Below, piece by piece: positions 53,918-62,891 of a stretch of DNA of 64,000 bases. The notes under the pieces are model-generated. The model worked only from the letters and a program-made list of their open reading frames with translations, was not told where the DNA came from and ran no database searches. The stretch lies in assembly GCA_025355165.1 (NCBI GenBank), contig JANYAD010000172.1, forward strand, positions 1 to 64,000, written 5' to 3'. A program made the position numbers and the translations under genes. The stretch's first letter is position 1. The number at the start of each line of letters is the position of its first letter. This DNA is from Gammaproteobacteria bacterium (GTDB lineage Bacteria; Pseudomonadota; Gammaproteobacteria; Steroidobacterales; Steroidobacteraceae).

Positions 53918-54420
53918 ATCGCGAGACAGCATAGCCGCCCGCGCGGAGCGTATTGCCGCCACGGCCCGGGGGGCGTGGAAACGAAATTGATTGACGGCGT
54001 CTTTCTTGAGCCGCGGCGGCAGCGCTCTCGCGTAGGCGATTCTCAGAACCGATTGCGCAACGGATAAGAGCCCCGCATAGGCGCGAAGCGGCCGCCAACG
54101 GTGCCGGTGTGTTGCTCCTGGGCGGTTATCCTAAGTTGATCGAACCGTTGAAAGCGTCCGTTGGGCGAAAAGTGCAGTAAGGCGCATGCTGCTACGCACA
54201 GATTAGGGCAAGTGGGGCAAAGCAACTGCGCTAGCTGACGACAGATTATCTTTCGCGCGGCAGCCACAATTCTGCGGCCTACCCATCATGCTGCGAATCT
54301 AAGGCAGGGGCGGCGGGTTTGAAAATTTTGCAGGGAGTACGCGCCTTCAGATCCGGTAAAATTGTGGCTCAAGATTTTGTCCAATCTGAATGATGGCGAC
54401 CTGCCGATAGGAATTACTCG
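53918..54420. other. Intergenic region, no gene seen
   Basis: 503 bases before the histidine kinase gene. Frames of up to 74 codons occur but have no ribosome site or recognisable sequence. The bases near 54355-54380 (GGTAAAATT, AAGATTTT) recur close to the MscS gene start at 57384-57409, which could be shared regulation or chance. Confidence 0.55.
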
Positions 54421-57309
54421 ATGTCTGCAAAACACCCCGACCTGGCGGAATCGCCGCTGCCCCGCGCTTCCCACGCTTTCCTAGAGGGTGGCGGGGAAAT
54501 GGGTGCATTGATTCGTGCCCATGATTGGCAAGCCACCTCGATCGGGCCGCCGGAGCGCTGGCCGGAACCGCTGCGTACCGTGGCGGGCCTTCTCTTGAAT
54601 TCGGCCCAACCTATGTACATCTGGTGGGGGCCGCAGCTTTTGTGCTTCTACAATGACGCCTATCGACAATCAATCGGACCTGAGCGCCACCCCGGCTCGC
54701 TTGGCCAACCCGGGCGAGAGGTGTGGGCGGAGATTTGGCCCATCATCGGCCCGCAAATTGATCAGGTGATGTCCGGCAGAGGCGCCACCTCGCATAAAAA
54801 TGCGTTGGTGCCCATCACTCGCCATGGCCGACTCGAACAGGTGTTCTGGACTTACACCTACAACCCGATTTTCGATCTCCACTCGAAATCGGGCGTCGGC
54901 GGAGTACTGGTCATCTGCCAAGAAACTACGGAGCAAGTCCTTTCAAGCCAGCTCGCAGCGGCGCAGCTGCAGGAGCTTGCAGCACTTTTTCAACAAGCCC
55001 CGATCTTCATGGCCGTACTCAAGGGCCCGGAACATCGGTTCGAACTCAGTAACCCGAGTTACGCTCAGCTGGTTGGCCATCGCGAGCATCTGGGTTTCAC
55101 GGTGGCTGAAGCAGTGCCTGAATCCGTCTCTCAGGGGTATGTTAAGTTGTTGGATCAGGTGTACCGAAGCGGCGAACCTTTCACCGCGACGGGTAAGAAA
55201 CTTGCCCTTGCCATCAGCCTCGAGGGCCCGCTGGTGGAGCGGTACGTGGATTTTGTTTATCAACCCATTAGAGACACGGGCGGCGCTGTCACAGGGATCT
55301 TCGTCGTGGGTGTCGATGCCACGGACCGATACGATGCGGATGCGGCGCTGCGCACCAGCGAGGAGCAGCTGCGCCTCGCAACGGATGCCGCAGAGATTGG
55401 TCTGTGGGACCTCGATTTGCTCACTGATACGCTTTACTGGCCGCCCCGAGTCAAGGCCATGTTTGGGATCTCTCCGAATCTCCCGGTTTCCATGGCCGAC
55501 TATTACGAAGGGGTGCATCCGGAGGATTGGGAAGCCACGACCGCCGCCTTTCGTGCCTCGATCGATGCGCAGGAGCGAGCGCTTTACGATGTGGAATACC
55601 GCACGGTTGGTAAAGAAGACCGGGTTGTTCGCTGGGTTGCGGCCAAGGGACGTGGCGTCTTTGAAGGCGAGCGCTGCGTGCGGGTTATCGGAACCGCCAT
55701 CGATATCACGGCTCGCAAAGCGGCCGAAGCGGAGCTGCGAGAGCTCAATGAGCGCTTGGAAAACCGCGTGGCGCAGGCGCTGGCCGAGAGAAAAATTCTC
55801 GTCGATATCGTCGAGGCCACCGATACGCTCGTTCAAGTCCTCGATTTGGATTATCGCTTTCTTGCGGTCAACCGAGCGTGTGCGGATGAGTTCGCGCGAG
55901 TTTACGGCGTGCGTCCCAATCTGGGTGACAGCATCCTCGAGCTGTTGCAGGATCGCCCCGGACAGCAGGTCGCAGTGAAAGCGCTGTGGAGCCGTGCTCT
56001 GGCCGGCGAACAGTTCACCGCAGTGGAAGAGTTGGGCGATGCAAATTTGGATCGGCGCCACTACGAAATGAAATTCAATTCGCTTCGCGATCGCAGCGGC
56101 AGGCTGATCGGGGCATTTCAGTTCGTCTATGACGTCACCGAGCGGCTTAGAGATCAGGCGCGGCTCGCAGAGGCAGAGAAGCATGTGCGGCAGTCGCAAA
56201 AAATCGATGCCATCGGACAATTGACCGGGGGCGTTGCGCATGACTTCAACAACCTGCTGATGGTGATCTCCGGGGGCTTGAGCATATTGAGGCGCCCTGG
56301 CGAGCCTGCGCGTAAAGAAAGAATCATGGCGCAGATGGGCCAGGCTGCGACCCGCGGTGCATCTTTAAGCCGACAGTTGCTGGCTTTCGCCAGGCGCCAG
56401 CCGTTGAATCCCGAGCCGGTGAATGTGCGCCAGCAGGTCGATGCCATGCGCGAGCTGCTCGATCGAACGCTGCGAGGCGATGTGCAAGTAAGGACAGAAC
56501 TCGCGCCGGATTTATGGCCCATCAGGGTTGACCCGGCGGAGCTGGAGCTGGTCATATTGAATTTGTGCGTGAACTCGCGCGATGCGATGCCCAATGGAGG
56601 GGTGATCACCATTGGCGGCAAGAACGCGCCGGCGATCACCGAAGCGGGGTTGCAGGGCGATTTCGTGCTGCTCACCGTCGCCGATACGGGAACCGGAATG
56701 TCCGCGCAAGTGCTGTCGCGGATTTTCGAGCCGTTCTTCACCACCAAGGAAATCGGCAAGGGCTCGGGGCTGGGCCTGCCGCAAGTGTACGGGTTTGCCC
56801 AGCAATCCGGTGGCATGGTCAAGGTGCACAGCGAGGTGGGCGGTGGCACCACGGTTTCGATGTGGCTGCCGCGCTCTGAGGTCGCGCCAAGGCCTGTCGA
56901 GGAGGACACCGATCTTGACAGCACCAGTCGGCGCAGGGCACTCAAGGGTTCGATCCTTCTGGTTGAGGACGACGATGAGGTCGCGGCGCTGGTCACCGAG
57001 ATGCTGATCGAATTAGGCTATCGAACCACGCGCGTCGCCAGTGCTCAGGCGGCGCTCGGGGCTTTGGCGGATGATCGGGAAATCGATATCGTATTCTCGG
57101 ATGTGATGATGCCGGGACCCATGAACGGCCTTGAACTCGCGCATGAGATCAGACGCCGGCGTCCGGGACTGCCTGTGTTGATGACCACAGGATATGCCGG
57201 TGCGGATATAAAGAAGACCCAAGGTGAGCACGTTGAGGTCTTATCGAAACCGTATGAACTGTCAGACTTAGATGCCGCGTTACATTCGGCTATGGCGCGC
57301 AAGATCTAG
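54421..57309 (+). CDS. Hybrid sensor histidine kinase/response regulator with PAS domains
   Basis: 962 residues without a signal or membrane helix. About four PAS-like domains occupy roughly 30-580 (e.g. WGPQLLCFYNDAYRQS, FELSNPSYAQLVGHRE, ALYDVEYRTVGKEDRVVRWV, then YRFLAVNRACADEFA). Then HisKA with His607 (GGVAHDFNNLL), HATPase (LNLCVNSRDAMPNGG, FTTKEIGKGSGLGL), and a C-terminal receiver with Asp894 (FSDVMMPG) and Lys near the end (LSKPYEL). Cytoplasmic, probably a redox or small-molecule sensor. No partner regulator lies next to it. Confidence 0.93.
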   Translation: MSAKHPDLAESPLPRASHAFLEGGGEMGALIRAHDWQATSIGPPERWPEPLRTVAGLLLNSAQPMYIWWGPQLLCFYNDAYRQSIGPERHPGSLGQPGREVWAEIWPIIGPQIDQVMSGRGATSHKNALVPITRHGRLEQVFWTYTYNPIFDLHSKSGVGGVLVICQETTEQVLSSQLAAAQLQELAALFQQAPIFMAVLKGPEHRFELSNPSYAQLVGHREHLGFTVAEAVPESVSQGYVKLLDQVYRSGEPFTATGKKLALAISLEGPLVERYVDFVYQPIRDTGGAVTGIFVVGVDATDRYDADAALRTSEEQLRLATDAAEIGLWDLDLLTDTLYWPPRVKAMFGISPNLPVSMADYYEGVHPEDWEATTAAFRASIDAQERALYDVEYRTVGKEDRVVRWVAAKGRGVFEGERCVRVIGTAIDITARKAAEAELRELNERLENRVAQALAERKILVDIVEATDTLVQVLDLDYRFLAVNRACADEFARVYGVRPNLGDSILELLQDRPGQQVAVKALWSRALAGEQFTAVEELGDANLDRRHYEMKFNSLRDRSGRLIGAFQFVYDVTERLRDQARLAEAEKHVRQSQKIDAIGQLTGGVAHDFNNLLMVISGGLSILRRPGEPARKERIMAQMGQAATRGASLSRQLLAFARRQPLNPEPVNVRQQVDAMRELLDRTLRGDVQVRTELAPDLWPIRVDPAELELVILNLCVNSRDAMPNGGVITIGGKNAPAITEAGLQGDFVLLTVADTGTGMSAQVLSRIFEPFFTTKEIGKGSGLGLPQVYGFAQQSGGMVKVHSEVGGGTTVSMWLPRSEVAPRPVEEDTDLDSTSRRRALKGSILLVEDDDEVAALVTEMLIELGYRTTRVASAQAALGALADDREIDIVFSDVMMPGPMNGLELAHEIRRRRPGLPVLMTTGYAGADIKKTQGEHVEVLSKPYELSDLDAALHSAMARKI

Positions 57310-57408
57310 CATAAGCGTTTCGCGCAATTGAAAAAATTACGCGCGAGTGCCGAAATCTGATGACAGGCATTCGCCGGTCGCGACCAAGATTTTACGGTAA
57401 AATTCGGC

Positions 57409-59334
57409 ATGCGCCTCGAAGTTGTATTGATGCTGTTCGCCGGTTTGTATGCCACAGCCGGCGCTAACCCCGTTGACTCAAACGTTAAGCCGGCAGCCCG
57501 CGCCGCCGATAGCCCCGCAGCTGATCCCAGTCATATCTCGGTGTTGACGCCCGAACAGGTCATCGAAGTCTTGGACAAGACCGTCGACTGGTACAGAACG
57601 CTTGGTACTCAGCAGCAAAGTGCGACCCGCGCCAGCGATCTCATGATCGTGTACGCCAATAAGCAAGCGGCCGATCAGGTGGTGAATCTGGCCATTGAGA
57701 TTGCGCGGGCGAATGCCGAGCTCATTAGCAGTGAAGCCAACGCGGACCAAAGCGCGGACTCCAACTTATCGCAGTCTTTCGAGCAGCAGCGAAACCGAAT
57801 GGCGCAGCAACGCGTATCCACGCAAACGGAACTGGATGCCGATCGCAAAAAGCACGGCGCCGCCGCCGGTAAGGCGAGAAAAGAACTCGAAGCGACGCTC
57901 CCGGAGCTTGAGGGCGAACTGGCCATGCTGGACGCCCAAATCAATTTGCTCAACATGATGGCTGAGTCCGTGCATGAGACCAATCCGAAGGCTGCGAGTG
58001 CCAGCGCGCTCAAAGCCCACATCGATGCCATTGCCGCCAGCGTGCCGACCATGACCGTAAACGCGGCCACGCCCGCGCAGGCCCCTACCTCCGCCTCATC
58101 CCCGGCAGGCAGCGCGGCGCAGAGCGCTGCCTCGAAGGAAGGGGTGCGCACGGGGATCTGGGATCTTCTGTCGGAGGTGTTTCGAGTCCGCGCGAAGCTC
58201 AAAGCTATCAATGTCGTCGATGCGCACACGGCTGCACTGGCAGCAACTTATCTGACGATCAGCCGGGCGCCGGAGGAGCAATTGAAGGCTTATTCGGCGC
58301 AAAGCGCGGCGCTTGCGGCGCAAGCGGACAACGCCAGCGAGGCGACACTGATCAGCCTACGCGCCCAATTCGACAAGTTGGCGTGGGTCTTCAAGCAAAC
58401 ATCCGCCATAGTGCTTCCCTTGAGCAAGGAGTCCGTGCTGCTTAAGCAGTACCGGCATAATTTGGACAATTGGCGCCAATCCACGCGCCAGGAATACAAG
58501 GACGCGCTGCGAGCTCTGGGTGTCCGCCTGAGCATTTTGGGCGCAATGCTCGGCGTCGTTTTCATCCTGGGAGAAATTTGGCGCCGGGCCGTGATTCACT
58601 ATGCGCGCGAACCGCGCCACCGCTACCAGCTGCTGTTGGTGCGGACCATCATTGTGTGGAGCACGGCGCTGATCATCATCGCCTTGAGTTTCATCACCGA
58701 GATGAGCACCTTCGCCACCTTCGCCGGTTTGCTCAGTGCCGGCGTGGCGGTTGCCATGCAAAGCGTGTTGGTCTCCATCGTCGGCTATTTCTTTCTGATC
58801 GGAAAATATGGCATTCGGATCGGGGACAGGGTGCAGATCGGCACGGTGGTCGGCGAGGTCATCGATTTGGGTCTGGTCCGCATGCATCTGATGGAACTCA
58901 GCCAGAACGGCCCGCTGGGGCCCACGGGCAGGGTGGTGGCGTTCGCCAATCTCATCGTGTTCCAGTCCTCAGGAGGATTGTTCAAGCAGCTTCCGGGAGT
59001 GGAACTGTCGTGGCACGAAATAACGGTGACGCTACCCCCGGTCGACGATTATGTCGCTCTGAAGGCGAAGCTCGCCCAGGCGGTGGAACACGCCTTGCAT
59101 GCATACCGCGGAGAAATCGAGCGCCAGACCTTGAAGGTGCGTGGCCTGAGCATTTCACAAGGCGCAGTCGAGTCGGCCGCGCGCATTCAAATGCATATCG
59201 TCGAGGGACACATGCAGGCGCAAATCGGCTATCCCGTGCACTCGAAAGACGCCGCGGATATGGACGAACACGTATCGCAAGCGGTGCTGACTGTTCTGCA
59301 GGGGGCCGGCGCCCCCGCTCAAAAAACCTCGTGA
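57409..59334 (+). CDS. MscS-family mechanosensitive channel with long periplasmic N-domain
   Basis: 641 residues. A signal-like N-terminus (LEVVLMLFAGLYATAGA) is followed by about 340 residues of helices and coiled coil (periplasmic, like MscK/MscM), then three helices (LGAMLGVVFILGEIW, TIIVWSTALIIIALSFIT, TFATFAGLLSAGVAVAMQSV) and the MscS pore helix/beta domain (SIVGYFFLIGKYGIRIGDRVQIG). The channel opens under membrane tension to release solutes. Its pairing with the two-gene osmoprotectant importer is distant (45 kb). Confidence 0.9.
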   Translation: MRLEVVLMLFAGLYATAGANPVDSNVKPAARAADSPAADPSHISVLTPEQVIEVLDKTVDWYRTLGTQQQSATRASDLMIVYANKQAADQVVNLAIEIARANAELISSEANADQSADSNLSQSFEQQRNRMAQQRVSTQTELDADRKKHGAAAGKARKELEATLPELEGELAMLDAQINLLNMMAESVHETNPKAASASALKAHIDAIAASVPTMTVNAATPAQAPTSASSPAGSAAQSAASKEGVRTGIWDLLSEVFRVRAKLKAINVVDAHTAALAATYLTISRAPEEQLKAYSAQSAALAAQADNASEATLISLRAQFDKLAWVFKQTSAIVLPLSKESVLLKQYRHNLDNWRQSTRQEYKDALRALGVRLSILGAMLGVVFILGEIWRRAVIHYAREPRHRYQLLLVRTIIVWSTALIIIALSFITEMSTFATFAGLLSAGVAVAMQSVLVSIVGYFFLIGKYGIRIGDRVQIGTVVGEVIDLGLVRMHLMELSQNGPLGPTGRVVAFANLIVFQSSGGLFKQLPGVELSWHEITVTLPPVDDYVALKAKLAQAVEHALHAYRGEIERQTLKVRGLSISQGAVESAARIQMHIVEGHMQAQIGYPVHSKDAADMDEHVSQAVLTVLQGAGAPAQKTS

Positions 59335-59365
59335 TCGCACGGCTTATCGGCGCAGGAGAATGGCC

Positions 59366-60226
59366 ATGAATATCGGCTTTATCGGAATAGGCAGCATGGG
59401 CGCCGCGATGGTACCGAACTTGCTCAAGGCAGGTCATCGAGTGAGCGTGTGGAACCGCAACCCTGGCGCGGCCGAGGCGCTCGCCGGGGTTCGAGTGCTG
59501 GCATCGCCACGCCAGGCGTTCGACAACGATGCGGTACTCACCATGCTCGCGGATGATCAGGCGGTGCGCAGTGTGATCATCGAATCAGGTGCGCTCGATT
59601 CGGCCCGCGCCGGCTGCATCCACGTCATGATGGCGACTATTTCGCTGGGTCTCGTCGATGAGCTGCAAAAACTGCACCGCATCTCAAGGGTAGGTTACGT
59701 GTCCGCGCCGGTATTCGGCGTGCCGGCCGCGGCAGCCAGGCGCGAGTTGAATATTGTCGCGGCGGGCGATCCCGAGGCGCTTGCCGCGATTCAGCCCGTG
59801 CTCGATGCGCTGGGTCAAAAAACCTGGAACTTAGGGGCCGATCCCATTCGCGCCAACGTCGCGAAGATTGCCGGCAACCTGATGCTCGCGCTGGCCATCG
59901 AGGCAATGGGCGAAGCCACCGCCTTGACCGAGAGCTACGGTTTGCCGGCGCGCGACTTTCTCGACATCGTCACCAGCACGTTGTTCGCGAGCCCAGCGTA
60001 CCAGCGCTATGGAGGCAATATTGCGAGTAAGAACTACGAGCCGGGATTCAAACTTCCCTTGGGCCTCAAGGATGTCAACCTTGCGCTCGAGGCGGCGAGC
60101 ATCAAGCACGCTGTGCTGCCGGCGGCGGAGGTCGTGCGCGAGACCATGCAAAAGGGAATCGAGGCGGGATTGGGTTCGAAGGATTGGTCGGTGCTCGCGC
60201 GCGTGGCGCAGGAGCGCGCGGGTTAG
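59366..60226 (+). CDS. Beta-hydroxyacid dehydrogenase (3-hydroxyisobutyrate dehydrogenase-like)
   Basis: 286 residues from the second ATG, which has AGGAG six to seven bases upstream; the first ATG at 59360 is one codon beyond the site. NAD-binding GFIGIGSMGAAMV at the N-terminus, the substrate-binding domain, and the catalytic Lys in RANVAKIAGNLM. The family oxidises 3-hydroxyisobutyrate, glycerate, 6-phosphogluconate-type or succinic-semialdehyde-type acids; the substrate cannot be decided. It starts just after the MscS stop (31 bases). Confidence 0.9.
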   Translation: MNIGFIGIGSMGAAMVPNLLKAGHRVSVWNRNPGAAEALAGVRVLASPRQAFDNDAVLTMLADDQAVRSVIIESGALDSARAGCIHVMMATISLGLVDELQKLHRISRVGYVSAPVFGVPAAAARRELNIVAAGDPEALAAIQPVLDALGQKTWNLGADPIRANVAKIAGNLMLALAIEAMGEATALTESYGLPARDFLDIVTSTLFASPAYQRYGGNIASKNYEPGFKLPLGLKDVNLALEAASIKHAVLPAAEVVRETMQKGIEAGLGSKDWSVLARVAQERAG

Positions 60227-60367
60227 GTATTAACTTAGATTAAGACAAAAGCGCTCGGCACCTGCCTTCTTACAAAGGGGTAAAAAAAGACGACATAAAG
60301 CGGGGTGTTTTTGGGTTTTCACGTGGGCGCGGTTATATGACACTGGCCTTGAGTTGTAGGGGGATCC

Positions 60368-60592
60368 ATGGACGATGTCATCGAAATATTGCTGGACCTA
60401 AAAGATAGAGTCGAGCGTCAAATCCGTCAGCACGAGAGTGGGGGCCTGACCGTTTCCGAACTAGGCTTGGATCCCTGCGCAGCGAACCGGAAATTCAGTC
60501 ACATGCTGCACTCGCAATTGATCGATATTAACGAAGCGATCGAACTGGCAAACGCGGCAGCGCCGGCAAGGAATGCCATGTCGCACAGCTGA
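60368..60592 (+). CDS. Small hypothetical protein upstream of DUF1810
   Basis: 74 residues, ATG with AGGGGGA upstream. Helical and acidic (MDDVIEILLDLKDRVERQIR, HSQLIDINEAIELANAA). No family recognised. The stop overlaps the DUF1810 ATG (TGATG), so the two are almost certainly translated together and may act together. Confidence 0.6.
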   Translation: MDDVIEILLDLKDRVERQIRQHESGGLTVSELGLDPCAANRKFSHMLHSQLIDINEAIELANAAAPARNAMSHS

Positions 60593-61140
60593 TGGTAAGC
60601 AACTTAGATCCATTCAACGTCGAGCGTTTTCTGGACGCGCAGGCGCGATTTTACGGTAAGGCTCTGCGCGAGTTGCGAGCGGGTCGTAAAGAAAGCCACT
60701 GGATGTGGTTCATATTTCCTCAACTAGCCGGCCTCGGGCGCAGCGACTCCGCAAAATATTTCGGCATATCCTGTTTGAGAGAAGCGGAGAGCTATCTTCG
60801 CCATCCCATATTGGGAGCGAGACTGCGCGAGATCACCGAAGTGACGACGAGTCTTAATAAAAGCGCAGTAGAGGACATTTTCCCCTATCCGGACGATCGC
60901 AAGTTTCATTCTTCGCTGACCCTCTTTGCGATCGCCGGCGAAGAAACCGCGGTGTTCGATAGAGCCTTGATGCAGTATTTCCGATCCGAACTGGATGCGG
61001 CGACGTTGGATCTTCTCAAGGTCTCCGATCCCCTCTTGCCGCCCACGGTGCTGCCGCTCACGGTCGCTGCAAAAGAGGATGGCCGGGGAGAGCGAGGCTC
61101 ACCATGCGGCGGTGCGCTTGATGTCCCGTTGTCTGACTGA
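60592..61140 (+). CDS. DUF1810-family protein
   Basis: 182 residues. The DUF1810 block is clear: NLDPFNVERFLDAQARFYGK, RKESHWMWFIFPQLAGLGRS and SAKYFGISCLREAE. The last 30 residues are low-complexity. DUF1810 proteins are cytoplasmic and distantly related to NADAR-type enzymes; function unknown. Coupled to the small gene upstream. Confidence 0.9.
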   Translation: MVSNLDPFNVERFLDAQARFYGKALRELRAGRKESHWMWFIFPQLAGLGRSDSAKYFGISCLREAESYLRHPILGARLREITEVTTSLNKSAVEDIFPYPDDRKFHSSLTLFAIAGEETAVFDRALMQYFRSELDAATLDLLKVSDPLLPPTVLPLTVAAKEDGRGERGSPCGGALDVPLSD

Positions 61141-61247
61141 GGGTCAGCACCCAGGCTGACAGATACCTTTTGCCGTTCCAAGCCTAATGCCCCCACGGAT
61201 TCGGCAGCGTCGTGTTGCCGACCTTAACCCATATCAGGGAGCATTTT

Positions 61248-61799
61248 ATGGCTGGAAAGAACACAGCAGTTTTTGGCATTTACCCCTCATCGACCGAAGC
61301 TGAGCGTGCGGTTGATACGCTCATCGCCGCGGGCTTCTCAAGTTCCGCGATCTCAGTGTTGCTCCCCGATACGCGCAGCACCAAGGAATTCGCACATCAC
61401 AAGGATACCAAGGCGCCTGAGGGCACCACGGTCGGTGCGACCACCGGCGGCGTGATCGGCGGGACCTTAGGAGTGTTGGCGGGCGTAGGCGCTCTTGCCA
61501 TCCCCGGCATCGGACCCTTTATCGCTGCCGGCCCCATCATGGCGGGCCTCGCGGGCTTGGGTGTGGGCGGCGCCGTGGGCGGATTGGTAGGCGCGCTCGT
61601 AGGAATGGGGATTCCTGAATATGAAGCGAAGCGCTATGAGGGTCGAGTCAAGGATGGCGGAACGCTGCTGTCCGTGCATGCCGACACCTCCGATCAGATT
61701 ACCCGAGCCAAAGATGTGCTGAAGCAAACCGGCGCTGAAGACGTCTCCTCGTCAAGCGAGGCCAGTTCGCCGAAGACGGGCACGGATTCGATTCGTTAA
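61248..61799 (+). CDS. Glycine-zipper general-stress-type protein (YflT-like start)
   Basis: 183 residues from the ATG at 61248 (GGGAG six bases upstream). The N-terminus, AVFGIYPSSTEAERAVDTLI then AAGFSSSAISVLLPD, matches the heat-induced stress protein YflT domain. A central hydrophobic glycine zipper follows (GGTLGVLAGVGALAIPGIGP, GGAVGGLVGALVGMGI), and a further ferredoxin-like segment (RVKDGGTLLSVHADTSDQIT). It probably associates with membranes under stress. A Ser-rich tail ends the protein. Confidence 0.85.
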   Translation: MAGKNTAVFGIYPSSTEAERAVDTLIAAGFSSSAISVLLPDTRSTKEFAHHKDTKAPEGTTVGATTGGVIGGTLGVLAGVGALAIPGIGPFIAAGPIMAGLAGLGVGGAVGGLVGALVGMGIPEYEAKRYEGRVKDGGTLLSVHADTSDQITRAKDVLKQTGAEDVSSSSEASSPKTGTDSIR

Positions 61800-61807
61800 A
61801 CAACCGC

Positions 61808-61838
61808 ACCTTAAGGGGTCTTGCTGGCCCCTTAAGGT
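61808..61838 (+). terminator. Hairpin between stress-protein genes
   Basis: An 11-bp perfect stem, ACCTTAAGGGG / CCCCTTAAGGT, around a nine-base loop, after the stop and before the BON gene. The sequence after it has only a short T-run (TTCTTTT), so termination may be partial. Confidence 0.5.
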
Positions 61839-61866
61839 TGCCATCGATTCTTTTAAGAGGTTCTTT

Positions 61867-62250
61867 ATGAAAAGCCGAACAAAAACCATGCTGGCATTGA
61901 CGCTATCGCTGGGGCTCGCCGCTGCCGCACAAGCGCAAAGTCCGGCCCCGGATAATACCAAGACCAATGCCAACGCAACGAATTCGACCGCCAAGTCGAG
62001 TACTGCAGATGGTCAGGCCAATGATGCGTCCGACGTGAACTTGACCAAGCAAATCCGCCGGCGGGTGATGGACGACAAATCTCTCTCGACCTATGCCCAT
62101 AATGTCAAGATCGTAGCGGTGAACGGAGCCGTGACGCTCAATGGCGTGGTGCGCGATAGTCGCGAAAAAGATCTCGTTGCCGCCAAAGCAGAAGAAGTCG
62201 CGGGCAAGGGCAAGGTCACCAACCTGCTCAAAGTTGCGCCTCCGAAATAG
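61867..62250 (+). CDS. BON-domain exported protein
   Basis: 127 residues with signal peptide MLALTLSLGLAAAAQA, a Thr/Asn/Ser-rich linker and a BON domain: VNLTKQIRRRVMDDKSLSTY, then VKIVAVNGAVTLNGVVRD...EEVAGKGKVTNLLKV. BON proteins such as OsmY bind phospholipid surfaces and are stress-induced. Only one BON repeat is present. AAGAGG lies six bases before the ATG. Confidence 0.9.
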   Translation: MKSRTKTMLALTLSLGLAAAAQAQSPAPDNTKTNANATNSTAKSSTADGQANDASDVNLTKQIRRRVMDDKSLSTYAHNVKIVAVNGAVTLNGVVRDSREKDLVAAKAEEVAGKGKVTNLLKVAPPK

Positions 62251-62477
62251 CTGACTTTGTCCTTCTCGATTATCTCGCCAACTCAACGGCGGCAAGCGCT
62301 GCTTGCCGCCGCCGGGGTTAAAATAGCTTCTCGAAATCCTACCGTGATCGAGGCTGTCGGCCGCTTAGAGCCCGGGTCGCGTGCCGGTAAGCTTCCGTAT
62401 AACTTTCAAACGGCCCCCGGGCGATGCGAGCTTTTGTTTAATAGAAAGTATTGCACCCGTGTACGGCGGCTTCTACG

Positions 62478-62891
62478 ATGACATGTAGCGTCAAAAAGGT
62501 TCTACTGGTCGAGGACTCAGTCGTGGTCGCGGAGCGACTTATTGAAGTGCTGCGCGCGATACCACAAGTGGATCTGGTGGGCACCGTCGACACCGAAAAA
62601 GCCGCGGTCGATTACCTTCGCCTTAAGCCTGCGGACATTGTTCTTCTGGACCTGCACTTGAAGCAGGGGACCGGTTTTGGAGTCTTAAGAGCGCTGGCAG
62701 GTATGCAAGTCAAGACGCGCGTGATTGTATTGACCAACTACGACTTACCCGAATACATGGAGGCCTCACTGAATCTGGGCGCTGAGCACTTTTTGGACAA
62801 AGCGCGCGACCTATTCCGGCTCTCAGAGATCATGCGCGACATCATCGCGGGTGAGTGCGTCCAGGCCGACACGTCTTGCCATGATTCGTAG
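62478..62891 (+). CDS. Single-domain response regulator
   Basis: 137 residues from the ATG at 62478; the frame is open to a TTG at 62451 and ribosome sites are weak for both. A CheY-like receiver only: KKVLLVEDSVVV, phospho-Asp in IVLLDLHL, Thr in VIVLTNY and Lys in HFLDKARD. Possible partner of the hybrid kinase at 54421 or of an external sensor. Its 3' end overlaps the catalase-like gene start by 11 bases. Confidence 0.9.
   Translation: MTCSVKKVLLVEDSVVVAERLIEVLRAIPQVDLVGTVDTEKAAVDYLRLKPADIVLLDLHLKQGTGFGVLRALAGMQVKTRVIVLTNYDLPEYMEASLNLGAEHFLDKARDLFRLSEIMRDIIAGECVQADTSCHDS

Noticed and set aside
54043..54267. 74-codon frame in the 53.9-54.4 kb gap
   Set aside because: No ribosome site and no recognisable sequence.
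54943..56241. A 432-codon minus-strand frame within the histidine kinase gene
   Set aside because: Shadow of the kinase in a GC-rich frame; no domain.
57321..57343. Imperfect hairpin between the kinase and MscS genes
   Set aside because: A mismatch and no T-run; insufficient as a terminator.
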